The position numbers and the translations under genes are program-made. From Nocardia sp. NRRL S-836 (GTDB taxonomy: Bacteria > Actinomycetota > Actinomycetes > Mycobacteriales > Pseudonocardiaceae): 64,000 nucleotides of DNA. Within the stretch, counting starts at the first letter, position 1; each line of letters starts with the position of its first letter. Below are positions 43,433 to 51,971 of the stretch, one piece after another. Under the pieces are notes generated by a model that saw nothing but the letters and a program-made list of their open reading frames with translations, searched no databases and was not told the DNA's origin. The stretch covers positions 248,001-312,000 of the forward strand of contig NZ_LGDY01000001.1 in the NCBI RefSeq assembly GCF_001279525.1. Reading direction: 5' to 3'.

Positions 43433-45694
43433 GTGGATCCGCGACGAGGCGTTCTTCTCCCCCTGGTGGTCACGGCCGTGCTCACCGGGCAGCTGCCCGC
43501 CGTCGCGCACCCACCGCCCGGCGAGCACCTCGACCGCGGACTCGTCGCCGCCACCACCCCGGGCGGCGTCCACCTCAGCTGGCGCCTGCTCGGCCACGAG
43601 GCCACCGGCGCCACCGCCACGGGGCTGGCAGGACCCGACTTCGCCGTCTACCGCAACGGGAAGCGCATCGCGACCGTCACCGACAGCACCACCTACCTCG
43701 ACGCGGACGCCGCGCCCGGTGCGCGCTACCGGGTCGCGCCGGTGCACCGCGGTGTCGTGCTCGGACGCAGCAAACCCGCGACGGCGTGGGCGGCGGCGTA
43801 CCACGACCTGCCATTGCGCAGGCCCGCCGACGGCGTGACACCGGCCGGCGAGAGCTACACCTACTCCGCCAACGACGTCAGCGTCGGCGACGTGGACGGC
43901 GACGGGCAGTACGAGTACGTCGTCAAGTGGGATCCCAGCAACTCCAAGGACGTCTCGCAGGTCGGCTACACCGGGCCGGTCTACCTCGACACGTACCGCT
44001 TCGACGGCACCCTGCTGCACCGGATCGACCTCGGCGTGAACATCAGGGCGGGCGCGCACTACACCCAGTTCCTGGTCCACGACTTCGACGGCGACGGCCG
44101 CGCGGAGCTGATGACGAAGACCGCGCCCGGCACCAGGACCACCGGCCGCGACGGCCGCAGCCGGTACATCACCATGCCGCGCGAGGACGTCCGTGCGGGC
44201 TATGCGCACACCGACGACTACCGGCTCAGCCCCGAGGGTTACCGCAAGCACCTCGTCGCCGTGTTCCGCGGCTGGCACGAGCACCCCGAGGTGGTCTCCG
44301 GTCGCTGGCCGGCCACGCTGGAGCAGGCGTTCGGCCTCGAACCGCGCTACCGCTACCCGCTGTCCGAACCGGACGCCGCCGCGCTGGTCGACCACTTCCT
44401 GGACGTCTACGCGCCGTCGCGCAGCGCCAACAACAAACTGCGCCAGTTCGCCGGGTTCATCGTCGACGGCCCGGAGTACCTGACCGTGTTCGACGGCGCC
44501 ACAGGACGAGAACTGCAGACCGTCCGTTACGAACCGGGCCGCACCGACGACGGGCTGATGTGGGGCGATTACGCCATGCCCCGCATCGAGCCGGGCAACC
44601 GGGTCGACCGGTTCCTCGCGGCGGTCGCACACCTGGGCGGCGAACACCCCTCCGCGATCTTCGCGCGTGGCTACTACACCCGCTCCACCGTCGCGGCTTA
44701 CGACTGGGACGGCCGGCGGCTGAAGAAGCGCTGGCTGGCCGACAGCGGCTGGGTGCCGATGACGAACCCGTTCCGCGACACCCCGCACGGCCGCGACGGG
44801 ACCAGCCCCACCCATGCCGGGCTCACCACGCAGGGCGCCCACTCGCTGAGCGTCGCGGACGTGGACGGCGACGGCCGGCAGGAGATCGTCTACGGCGGCG
44901 CGACGCTCGACGACGACGGTTCGCTCGCCTACAGCTCCACCGGTGTGCTGCCACCGGGCAGTGCGGACCCCGGCGCCACGGTCCGGGTCGGTCACGGTGA
45001 CGCCCTGCACGTCACCGACATCGACCCGGACCGTCCCGGCCTGGAGATCTACATGGTCCACGAAGGCGCCCGCAACGCCCCGTACGGCTACGCGCTGCGG
45101 GACGCGCGGACCGGCCGGACGATCTACGGCGCCTACTCCGGCATGGACACCGGCCGGGGCATGATCGGCGACGTGCGCCCGGACGTGCGGGGGCTGGAGA
45201 CGTGGGCGTCGATGCCGAACGGCTCGGAGTCGGCGGGCATCTGGAGCGCGGACGGCCGTCAGCTCGAAAGCCGTTCTCCTGGAACGAACATGAGCATCCG
45301 CTGGGCCGGCGACCTCACGACCCAGATCGTGAACGGCGCCGGGGACGTGACACCGACCGTCGACGACTGGCGGCGCGGCACGTTGCTCACAGCGACCGGG
45401 ACGCGCACCAACAACGGCACCAAAGGCACCCCGTCGCTCGTCGCCGACGTCTTCGGCGACTGGCGCGAGGAGCTCGTCGTGCGCACGCAGGACAGCTCGG
45501 CGTTGCGCTTCTACCTCAGCACCGAACCGACCAACCACAAGATGTACACGCTCATGCACGACCGCCAGTACCGCGCCGAGGTCGCCCGCCAGCAGACCAC
45601 CTACAACCAGCCGTCCCACCCGAGCTTCTACCTCGCGTCGGACACGGACTGGTCGCGCGTTCCCCTGCCCTCGCACCGATTGGCCGAACCATGA
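43433..45694 (+). CDS. Secreted rhamnogalacturonan lyase (PL11)
   Basis: A 753-aa preprotein starting at a GTG, with a signal peptide through LLPLVVTAVLTGQLPAVAHP. The sequence is that of polysaccharide lyase family 11: VSVGDVDGDGQYEYVVKWDPSNSKD, DTYRFDGTLLHRIDLGVNIRAGAHYTQF, VHDFDGDGRAELMTKTAPGT, and repeated D.DGDG calcium-binding turns (SVADVDGDGRQEIVYGG). The enzyme cleaves the rhamnogalacturonan-I backbone of pectin by beta-elimination outside the cell. It is somewhat longer than the usual 600-650 aa owing to a middle insert. The esterase gene overlaps its stop as ATGA. The ribosome site is weak. Confidence 0.93.
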   Translation: MDPRRGVLLPLVVTAVLTGQLPAVAHPPPGEHLDRGLVAATTPGGVHLSWRLLGHEATGATATGLAGPDFAVYRNGKRIATVTDSTTYLDADAAPGARYRVAPVHRGVVLGRSKPATAWAAAYHDLPLRRPADGVTPAGESYTYSANDVSVGDVDGDGQYEYVVKWDPSNSKDVSQVGYTGPVYLDTYRFDGTLLHRIDLGVNIRAGAHYTQFLVHDFDGDGRAELMTKTAPGTRTTGRDGRSRYITMPREDVRAGYAHTDDYRLSPEGYRKHLVAVFRGWHEHPEVVSGRWPATLEQAFGLEPRYRYPLSEPDAAALVDHFLDVYAPSRSANNKLRQFAGFIVDGPEYLTVFDGATGRELQTVRYEPGRTDDGLMWGDYAMPRIEPGNRVDRFLAAVAHLGGEHPSAIFARGYYTRSTVAAYDWDGRRLKKRWLADSGWVPMTNPFRDTPHGRDGTSPTHAGLTTQGAHSLSVADVDGDGRQEIVYGGATLDDDGSLAYSSTGVLPPGSADPGATVRVGHGDALHVTDIDPDRPGLEIYMVHEGARNAPYGYALRDARTGRTIYGAYSGMDTGRGMIGDVRPDVRGLETWASMPNGSESAGIWSADGRQLESRSPGTNMSIRWAGDLTTQIVNGAGDVTPTVDDWRRGTLLTATGTRTNNGTKGTPSLVADVFGDWREELVVRTQDSSALRFYLSTEPTNHKMYTLMHDRQYRAEVARQQTTYNQPSHPSFYLASDTDWSRVPLPSHRLAEP

Positions 45695-46698
45695 TCCGCA
45701 GAGTTCTCGTCGCGGCGGCCGTGCTGCTGAGCACCGTCGCCGTGGTCCCGGCAGCCGCCGCGGCCACCACGAGCCCGCCCACCGACCCGAACGTCCGGTA
45801 CTTCGGCCGGTGGAACACGAGCACGTCGAGCGCCTACGTCTCCGAGTGGGCGGGCGGCTACCTCGTCGTCGGCTTCACCGGCCGGACGGTGAAGCTCAAG
45901 CAGCGCCGGGCGATCGACTTCTTCGTCAGCATCGACGGCGGACCCGACGTGTCCTATGTCAACCGCAGCGGCACGGTGGACCTCACGCCCACCCCGCTGG
46001 CCACCGGCAACCACACCCTGCGCGTCTCCTACCGCCCGATCGCGGGCTCGTACAAGGGTGACGCGGTATACCAGGGCATCGAGATCGACACCGGCGCACG
46101 GACGTTCGCCCCCACCGTGCCGTCGAAGCTCATCGAGTTCATCGGTGACTCGATCACCGTGGGCCAGCAGTCGTCGAAACAGGCGCTCACCGCCTATGGC
46201 TGGCTGACCGGCGAGAAGCTCAAGGCCGCTCACACGCAGATCGCGGTGGGCGGCGCGTGCCTGCACCCGGCGGCCGACGGCTGCCTGAGCATGCGGGAGG
46301 GCTTCCTGCGCACCGGTCTCGCGCTGACCGCGCCCGCGTGGGACTTCGGCCGCTACCGGGCGAACGCGGTCGTGATCAACCTCGGCACCAACGACGTCGG
46401 GCACAGCGTCACCAAGGACCAGTTCCGGTCCTCCTACGTCACGCTGCTGCGCCGCGCACGGGAGAAGTACCCGACCGCGGCGATCTTCGCGCTGGGCACC
46501 TTCCGCAAGCGGTACGTGCCCGAGACCCAGGCCGCGGTGCGGGAGCTCAACGCCGGTGGCGACGCCAACGTGCACTTCGTCGCCACCGACGGCTGGATCG
46601 ACGAGGCCACCGACACCACCGACAACGTGCACCCCAACGACCAGGGGCACCGCAAGATCGCCGAGCGCCTGGCGCCGATCGTCGCCGCGCGGATCTGA
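45691..46698 (+). CDS. Secreted SGNH carbohydrate esterase (CE2-like)
   Basis: A 335-aa preprotein coupled (ATGA) to the PL11 gene. After the signal peptide (VLVAAAVLLSTVAVVPAAAA) there is an N-terminal beta-sandwich (about 35-130, VRYFGRWNTSTSSAYVSEWAGGYLVVGFTG). The SGNH hydrolase domain follows: IEFIGDSITVGQ (nucleophile Ser), VINLGTNDVGH and TTDNVHPNDQGH with the catalytic Asp/His. This two-domain layout is that of CE2 acetyl esterases. It probably removes acetyl groups from pectic or hemicellulosic oligosaccharides alongside the lyase. Confidence 0.88.
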   Translation: MIRRVLVAAAVLLSTVAVVPAAAAATTSPPTDPNVRYFGRWNTSTSSAYVSEWAGGYLVVGFTGRTVKLKQRRAIDFFVSIDGGPDVSYVNRSGTVDLTPTPLATGNHTLRVSYRPIAGSYKGDAVYQGIEIDTGARTFAPTVPSKLIEFIGDSITVGQQSSKQALTAYGWLTGEKLKAAHTQIAVGGACLHPAADGCLSMREGFLRTGLALTAPAWDFGRYRANAVVINLGTNDVGHSVTKDQFRSSYVTLLRRAREKYPTAAIFALGTFRKRYVPETQAAVRELNAGGDANVHFVATDGWIDEATDTTDNVHPNDQGHRKIAERLAPIVAARI

Positions 46699-46722
46699 AC
46701 CGTCTCGGAGATCGGAGAACTT

Positions 46723-47006
46723 CACGGCCGCACAACGCAAACACGCTCTGGTCCTGCTGCTCGTCCTGGCCACCAGCCTCTCGACGGCACCGCACGCGTG
46801 AGCCTATCCCCTGCCCGGTCGCGTGACCGGTGACATCAGCGTGCACGACCCGAGCGTGGTCAAGCGCCCCGACGGCAGGCGCCGAACATCGTCAAGCGCG
46901 GCTCCTACCACTACCTGTTCGTCTCGTTCGACCTGTGCTGCCGGGGAGCGGCCAGGGCAGCGTCCACGGGCCCGGTCACCAGGACGTCCTCGCCGACGTC
47001 GTCAGA
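46723..47006 (+). pseudogene. Relic of a GH43 arabinanase gene
   Basis: A signal-peptide remnant (HALVLLLVLATSLSTAPHA) ends in a stop. It is followed in three different frames by GH43 pieces: GDISVHDPSVVKRPDG (frame 2), GSYHYLFVSFDLCCRG (frame 1) and GSVHGPGHQDVLADV (frame 0). These correspond in order to conserved blocks of secreted endo-arabinanases, which are about 300 aa or more. Most of the gene is deleted. It was probably the third gene of the lyase-esterase unit. Confidence 0.72.
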
Positions 47007-47016
47007 CGAACGCCTT

Positions 47017-47046
47017 GCCGGGAAAGGCCGGACGGCCTTTCCCGGC
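47017..47046. terminator. Strong bidirectional hairpin
   Basis: Perfect 13-bp arms GCCGGGAAAGGCC and its complement with a 4-nt loop, between the GH43 relic and the end of the convergent cupin gene. Confidence 0.75.
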
Positions 47047-47087
47047 CCGCGCACGGAACAGCCGAGAACTGGAGGAAAGCTGGAGGC

Positions 47088-47807
47088 TCAGTCGTGCGGG
47101 GACCTGCCCTCGGCCGGGTCGTGGACGTCGAGGCGCCCGCACATGCCGAACCGCCGCGGCCCCTCCGCACGCACCACGTGGATGTCGGCGTCCGCCAGGT
47201 GCCCGATGTCACCGGCGCGCAACCGGTCCAGGTGTTCCCCGGTCTGCCGGGCGGCGGCCAGCGCCCCGGTCCGCCACCGCTGCTCCCAGTCGGCCAGCGA
47301 CTCGCGTTTCAGCGCGAGCGCGGCGCCGTAGAACTCGTCGAGCGCCGCGAGGTCACCCGCTTCCACCCGCTGCCGCAACCGCAGGAACCCCTCCACCGCC
47401 AGGTCGCGCCGCCGGTGCGCGGCGGACTCGGCGTCGGTCTGGCCGAGGGAGGCGGCCGTCGCGTAGTGCACGGGGTCCCGCAGCACCTCGTCCGGGAACG
47501 TGAACACGGCGTCACCGGCCTCCGGCAGGCCGCTGTTCTGCATCACGACGACGATGCGCAGGTCGCCGTCGTTGACCAGCCGGTGGATCGTGCCCGGCGT
47601 GAACCACGCGACCGTGCCCTCGCTCAACGGCGTCTCGGCGAACCCGCGCCGCGTGAGGGTCTGCACGCTGCCCTCGCCGCCGATCACGTAGTAGCACTCC
47701 GCGCAGGTGAGGTGCACGTGCGGCGACCCGCCGCACACCCCGTCGACCCTCGGCCAGTCGTACACCCGAAGACCGGAGAGGCCGATCGCGCCGGGGAACG
47801 GTGTCAC
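47088..47807 (-). CDS. Cupin-domain protein, last gene of the importer operon
   Basis: A 239-aa protein with an N-terminal cupin (GGSPHVHLTCAECYYVIGGEGSVQTL, a metal-binding HxH...E pattern, then GTIHRLVNDGDLRIVVVMQNSG) and a helical C-terminal half. The GTG at 47807 overlaps the stop of the upstream gene (GTGA), so it is the last member of a six-gene operon. Cupins of this kind act as sugar isomerases, epimerases or sensors. The substrate would be a product of rhamnogalacturonan breakdown (inference). Confidence 0.78.
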   Translation of the reverse strand: MTPFPGAIGLSGLRVYDWPRVDGVCGGSPHVHLTCAECYYVIGGEGSVQTLTRRGFAETPLSEGTVAWFTPGTIHRLVNDGDLRIVVVMQNSGLPEAGDAVFTFPDEVLRDPVHYATAASLGQTDAESAAHRRRDLAVEGFLRLRQRVEAGDLAALDEFYGAALALKRESLADWEQRWRTGALAAARQTGEHLDRLRAGDIGHLADADIHVVRAEGPRRFGMCGRLDVHDPAEGRSPHD

Positions 47808-48682
47808 CACGGATGTTCCTCCACATAGGACTCCAAGCGTTCCCGGTCCCACTCGCCGTTCGCGACGACGAGCCGGTAGCGCAGCCTCAGCGCCTCGCCC
47901 GGTGCCACGTCGACGGTGTCGAAGAACGCGAACGACGGGTTGACCGCCGCGAACGGCGTGCTGCGCACGAACCAGTGGGTGTTCTTGTTCTCCGGGTGGT
48001 CCACGAACAGCAGCGTGGACGAACGGTCCACCTCGTCGTGCCGGCCGACGAACGCGAGCCACCCGGCGGGCCTGCCCATCATCTCCTGTCCCGTTCCGCC
48101 GTCGGCCCCGATCACCTCGCCGCCGGTGAACGACCGCGGGCCGCGCCAGAAGAACCCGGTGTAGCCCGCGAGCTCCCGGCCGTTGGTGGTCGGGCTGCCG
48201 AAGACCAGCGGTTCCTGCCGCAGGTTCGTGAGCGTGGTGGCGAACTCCAGCGCCCACGTCTCGGCCTCGACGTCGCGCACGGTCAGCTCCCGCGCCTCCT
48301 CGACCCAGTGCTGCCCGGCCTCCGTGAACCAGGACAGCCGTTCACCGATCCGCAGCTCGTCCCCGGTCCCGCTGGTGGTGAAGTTCTGGTGCCGCATGGC
48401 GCCCACGTTCGGCAGCACCACGTACCCCTCGTCACGCACATACGTGACGCCGCCCCAGAAGTTCTGCCCCGACACGTCGGTCGCGGTCATCTGCACGCCC
48501 TTGTGCCAGCGGTGGTCGTGCGGCCGGAACCCCGTGACCACGTCACCGGCGAGCGTGCGCACCGGGTGCAGGTAGGGCTTCGGCCCCTCGAACGCCGGTG
48601 TCGACGGCCGGTGCACGTAGCGGAACAGCTCGGCGGCGCCCGCCGACACCACGAGCGCGTCGTCGTCCTGCCGCGAGATCAC
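47804..48682 (-). CDS. PmoA-family (DUF6807) protein
   Basis: A 292-aa protein with the family's recognisable blocks: FRYVHRPSTPAFEGPKPYLHPVRTLAGD, FRPHDHRWHKGVQM, GQNFWGGVTYV, SPTTNGRELAGYTGFFWRGPRSF and RVTIR-like strand ends such as LFVDHPENKNTHWFVRSTPF. These proteins are common in carbohydrate-utilisation loci next to Gfo/Idh oxidoreductases, but no activity is established. The GTG start overlaps the Gfo/Idh stop (GTGA). The histidine-rich HDHRWHKG block could be a metal or active site. Confidence 0.83.
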   Translation of the reverse strand: MISRQDDDALVVSAGAAELFRYVHRPSTPAFEGPKPYLHPVRTLAGDVVTGFRPHDHRWHKGVQMTATDVSGQNFWGGVTYVRDEGYVVLPNVGAMRHQNFTTSGTGDELRIGERLSWFTEAGQHWVEEARELTVRDVEAETWALEFATTLTNLRQEPLVFGSPTTNGRELAGYTGFFWRGPRSFTGGEVIGADGGTGQEMMGRPAGWLAFVGRHDEVDRSSTLLFVDHPENKNTHWFVRSTPFAAVNPSFAFFDTVDVAPGEALRLRYRLVVANGEWDRERLESYVEEHPW

Positions 48683-49761
48683 CGGACGTTCGCCCACGGG
48701 GCACCGTTTCCTTCCATCGTGGCGTAGAACGGGTCGCCGGGCCCGATCTGCCCGGCCTTGACGACCGTGCCGGTGAACGCCGAGGCGTACAGCGCGGCGA
48801 TGAACTCCATCGTGTTCCTGGTGTCGGCGAGGGTCACCGGTGGTGGCTCGCCGTTGTCCAGGGCGTCGAGGAACGCCGCCAGCTGGCACCGGTGCCCGCT
48901 GACCGTGCCGGACCGCTCCGGCTGCCAGAGCGGGAGGACGTCGTCGTGGCCGGGCGCCGGGGTGACCGTCCAGTGCTCGTCGGTGTAGCCGTAGAGGTGC
49001 TCGACCTCGACCGTGGCGCGCTCGAAGTCGAACCGCAGCTGCGAGGTCTCCCTGGGCGACAGCACGGAGTTCACCACCGAGGCGACCGTCCCGTCGGCGA
49101 ACGTCACCAGCGCCATCGAGATGTCCTCGGTCAGCACGTCGCGTGCCTGCCGCGCCGCGAGCGCCCTGACCTCCCGCCACGGCCCCAGGACCGACAGCAG
49201 CAGGTCGAACTGGTGGATGCCGTGGCCCATCGTCGGGCCGCCGCCCTCGCTGTCCCACGACCCGCGCCACGGCACGTCGAAGTAGGCGTCGTCGCGGTAC
49301 CAGAGGGTGTCGCACTTCGCCACCAGCGACCGGCCCAGCAGCCCTGCCGCGACCATGCGCCGCAACCGGACCGCGGCCGGGCCGAAGCGGTGCTGGAACA
49401 CCGTCGCGACCCGGCCGGTCGAGGTCCGCTCGGCGGCCACCAGCGCGTCGACCTCGCTCAACGACAACGCCGGTGGCTTCTCCACGAGCACGTTCACGTT
49501 CGCCGCCAGGCATTCCAGAGCGAGCGGCACGTGGTAGCGGGGCGGGGTGCACACGTGCACCACGTCCGGCTGCTCCTGCTCCAGCAACGCGGCGAGCCCG
49601 GCGTGCACCCGTGGCACGCCCCACTCGCGTGCGAACGCGGTGGCGCGGGCGGTGTCCACGTCCGTCACCGCGACCAGCTCGACGCGGTCTCCGCAGGCCC
49701 GCACCGCCTCCGCGTGGGCGGCGGCGATCGCACCCGTCCCGACGACGGCCGCGCGCCTCAC
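48679..49761 (-). CDS. Gfo/Idh/MocA-family sugar oxidoreductase
   Basis: A 360-aa NAD(P)-dependent oxidoreductase: N-terminal Rossmann fold (VVGTGAIAAAHAEAVRA), the family's EKP motif (VNVLVEKPPALSLSEVDAL), and the C-terminal substrate domain with GGGPTMGHGIHQFDLLLSVLG containing the conserved His/Asp. The GTG overlaps the stop of the binding-protein gene. It probably oxidises or epimerises an imported sugar, uronate or inositol-like compound. Confidence 0.92.
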   Translation of the reverse strand: MRRAAVVGTGAIAAAHAEAVRACGDRVELVAVTDVDTARATAFAREWGVPRVHAGLAALLEQEQPDVVHVCTPPRYHVPLALECLAANVNVLVEKPPALSLSEVDALVAAERTSTGRVATVFQHRFGPAAVRLRRMVAAGLLGRSLVAKCDTLWYRDDAYFDVPWRGSWDSEGGGPTMGHGIHQFDLLLSVLGPWREVRALAARQARDVLTEDISMALVTFADGTVASVVNSVLSPRETSQLRFDFERATVEVEHLYGYTDEHWTVTPAPGHDDVLPLWQPERSGTVSGHRCQLAAFLDALDNGEPPPVTLADTRNTMEFIAALYASAFTGTVVKAGQIGPGDPFYATMEGNGAPWANVR

Positions 49762-51098
49762 CTGGCCGCGTCCACTTCGGACTGGACCTCCCTGATGAAC
49801 GACGCGGCGGCCGCACCGGGCGTCGTCCGGCCGAACAGGACGTCCTCGGTGTGCCGCTTGAGGATCGCGTCGACGGTGCTGGCGCCGTTCGGCGTGATCC
49901 TGGGCGGGTCGCTGACCGGGACGGTGTCGAGGTACTCCTTGGCGGCCCGGTCGGTCTCCTTGAGCTGTCCCGAGATCGCGGCGCGGATCTTCGTGTTGGC
50001 CGGCACACCGCGTTCGGTGAGCAGCACCTTCGCAGCCTCCTCGTCGTTGGCGAGGAAGCTCACGAACGCCGCCGCCTCCGCGGGGTGCTTCGACCGCGCC
50101 GACACCGACCAGAACATCGACGGCTTGTAGTAGGCACCGGGTGAGCGCCCCTGCGACTCGCCGGGCAGCCGCAGCAGCTTCAGCTTGGCGCCGCTGGCGG
50201 CGGTCAGGGCGGTGAGCTGGGTGTTCCACCACAGGCCGAACGCCGCGGTGCCGGTCGCCGTCGCCGACTGGTTCAGGCCAGCGGAGGCCTTCTCGATCGT
50301 CACCGACGGCGGTGGCGCGACACCGGTCTTCGCGAGGTCGGCGATGTAGGTCCAGTACTCGGTGGCCACCTCGGGCGGCAGGACGACCTTGGCGTCCTGG
50401 TCGAACATCGCCCCGCCCCGCTGGCGGGCCCGGATGCTCAGCCCGGCCGTGTCGTTGATGCCCGGCGACTGCACGCCCCACACCGTGCCGCCGCTGGCCT
50501 TCGACACCCGCTCGCCGACGTTCCGCAGGTCGTCCCAGGTCCACTTGGTGTCGTCGGGCAAGGGGATGTCGTACTTCGCGAGCAGGTCGGTGTTGGCCAT
50601 GATCGAGTACATGCCGAGCCCGACCGGGATGCCATATTGCTTGCCGCCGATCGCGCCGGTGGCGAGCGCCTTCTGGTCGAAGTCCGCCGTGTCGAGGTGC
50701 TTCTTCGCCTCGGTGAGGTCGAGCAGCGCGCCGCGTTCGGCGTAGGAGGCGATGTACAGCTCGTCCATCTGCATGACGTCCGGCGCGTCGTTGGCCGCCA
50801 TCGTCGTGGCGAGGCTGTCCCAGTAGCCGTTCCACTCCTTGAACTCGCCCTTGACGGTGATGTTCGGGTGCTTCTTCTGGAACAGGTCGATGACCTGCTG
50901 CGTCCGCTTGTGCCGGTCATCAGCGCCCCACCAGGTGAAGCGCAACGTCACCGGCTCCGCGGTCAGGTCACCACCGGCGTCGGAACCGGACCCGCACGCC
51001 ACGAGCAGCGACGCGGTCAGCGACAGCAGCACCGTCACCGCGGTGCGCCGGCGGACGGCGCCGGACCTGGCCCCTGCGAGTCGAACCCCTGTGGGCAC
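49758..51098 (-). CDS. ABC sugar importer, substrate-binding lipoprotein
   Basis: A 446-aa lipoprotein. The signal ends in a lipobox (SLTASLLVACGSG), with lipidated Cys near residue 35. The body is a family 1 extracellular solute-binding protein (TLRFTWWGADDRHKRTQQVIDLFQKKHPNITV, IMANTDLLAKYDIPLPDDTKWTWDDL). The GTG at 51098 sits 6 nt after AAAGGAG; the upstream GTG at 51104 touches the ribosome site and is unlikely. It delivers an oligosaccharide to the two permeases upstream in the operon. Confidence 0.93.
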   Translation of the reverse strand: MPTGVRLAGARSGAVRRRTAVTVLLSLTASLLVACGSGSDAGGDLTAEPVTLRFTWWGADDRHKRTQQVIDLFQKKHPNITVKGEFKEWNGYWDSLATTMAANDAPDVMQMDELYIASYAERGALLDLTEAKKHLDTADFDQKALATGAIGGKQYGIPVGLGMYSIMANTDLLAKYDIPLPDDTKWTWDDLRNVGERVSKASGGTVWGVQSPGINDTAGLSIRARQRGGAMFDQDAKVVLPPEVATEYWTYIADLAKTGVAPPPSVTIEKASAGLNQSATATGTAAFGLWWNTQLTALTAASGAKLKLLRLPGESQGRSPGAYYKPSMFWSVSARSKHPAEAAAFVSFLANDEEAAKVLLTERGVPANTKIRAAISGQLKETDRAAKEYLDTVPVSDPPRITPNGASTVDAILKRHTEDVLFGRTTPGAAAASFIREVQSEVDAAR

Positions 51099-51113
51099 GT
51101 CCACTCCTTTCGG

Positions 51114-51971
51114 CTACTTGCCCCCGGTCGTGGCGATCCCCTGGACGAGGTACCGCTGGCCGATGAGGAAGGCGAGGAAGATCGGGACCAGCGACACCAC
51201 GCTCATCGCGAACTGCGAGCCCCACGACGTGGCGACCGTCGAGTCCACGAACGAGCGCAGGGCGACGGGGACCGTGTACATGTCCGGGTCGGTGAGGTAG
51301 ATCAGCTGGCCGAAGAAGTCGTTCCACGTCCAGATGAACGTGAAGATCGTGGTGGTGGCGAGCGCGGGTTTCATCAGCGGCAGGATGATCCGCAGGAAGA
51401 TCCGCGGGTGGCCGCAGCCGTCGATGCGCGCCGCCTCGTCGAGCTCGCGCGGCAGGCCGCGGATGAACTGGACCATCAGGAAGACGAAGAACGCGTCCGT
51501 GGCGAGCACCTTCGGCACGATCAGCGGCAGGAACGTGTTCACCCAGCCGATCTGGGAGAACAGCACGTACTGCGGCACGATGATCACGTGGATCGGCAGC
51601 ATGATCGTGCCCAGCATGATCCCGAACCACCAGCGCTTGCCGCTGAAGTTCAGCCGCGCGAACGCGTAGGCCGCCATCGAGCACGACACCAGGTTGCCGA
51701 TGATGCAGCCCAGCACCAGGACCGCGGAGTTGAGCAGGTACGTCCCGAACGACGGGGTGAGGGCGTTCCAGCCCTCCGCGTAGTTCTCCGTCCGCAGGCC
51801 GTCGAGGACCAGGCCGGGGCTGCGGAAGATCACGTCGTCCGGCCGCAGCGAGCTCACGACCATCCACAGCACCGGGTACAGCATCACGAACCCGATCAGG
51901 ACCAGGGCGACGTGCTTGACCGGCGTCGACAGGCGCCGGCCCAGCGGCGTCCGGTACGGCTCAGTCGTCAT
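51114..51971 (-). CDS. ABC sugar importer permease, MalG type
   Basis: A 285-aa inner-membrane permease with about six TM helices and the EAA loop (PRELDEAARIDGCGHPRIFLRIILPLMKPAL) that contacts the ATPase. Its ATG lies within the end of the preceding permease gene (11-nt overlap). It forms the translocation channel with the MalF-type partner. No ATP-binding subunit is encoded in the operon, so a shared MsiK-like ATPase is expected elsewhere. Confidence 0.94.
   Translation of the reverse strand: MTTEPYRTPLGRRLSTPVKHVALVLIGFVMLYPVLWMVVSSLRPDDVIFRSPGLVLDGLRTENYAEGWNALTPSFGTYLLNSAVLVLGCIIGNLVSCSMAAYAFARLNFSGKRWWFGIMLGTIMLPIHVIIVPQYVLFSQIGWVNTFLPLIVPKVLATDAFFVFLMVQFIRGLPRELDEAARIDGCGHPRIFLRIILPLMKPALATTTIFTFIWTWNDFFGQLIYLTDPDMYTVPVALRSFVDSTVATSWGSQFAMSVVSLVPIFLAFLIGQRYLVQGIATTGGK

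Noticed and set aside
47088..48257. Extending the cupin protein upstream to 389 residues
   Set aside because: The extra N-terminus lies inside the PmoA-like gene; the GTGA overlap at 47804-47807 gives a better start matching the operon pattern.
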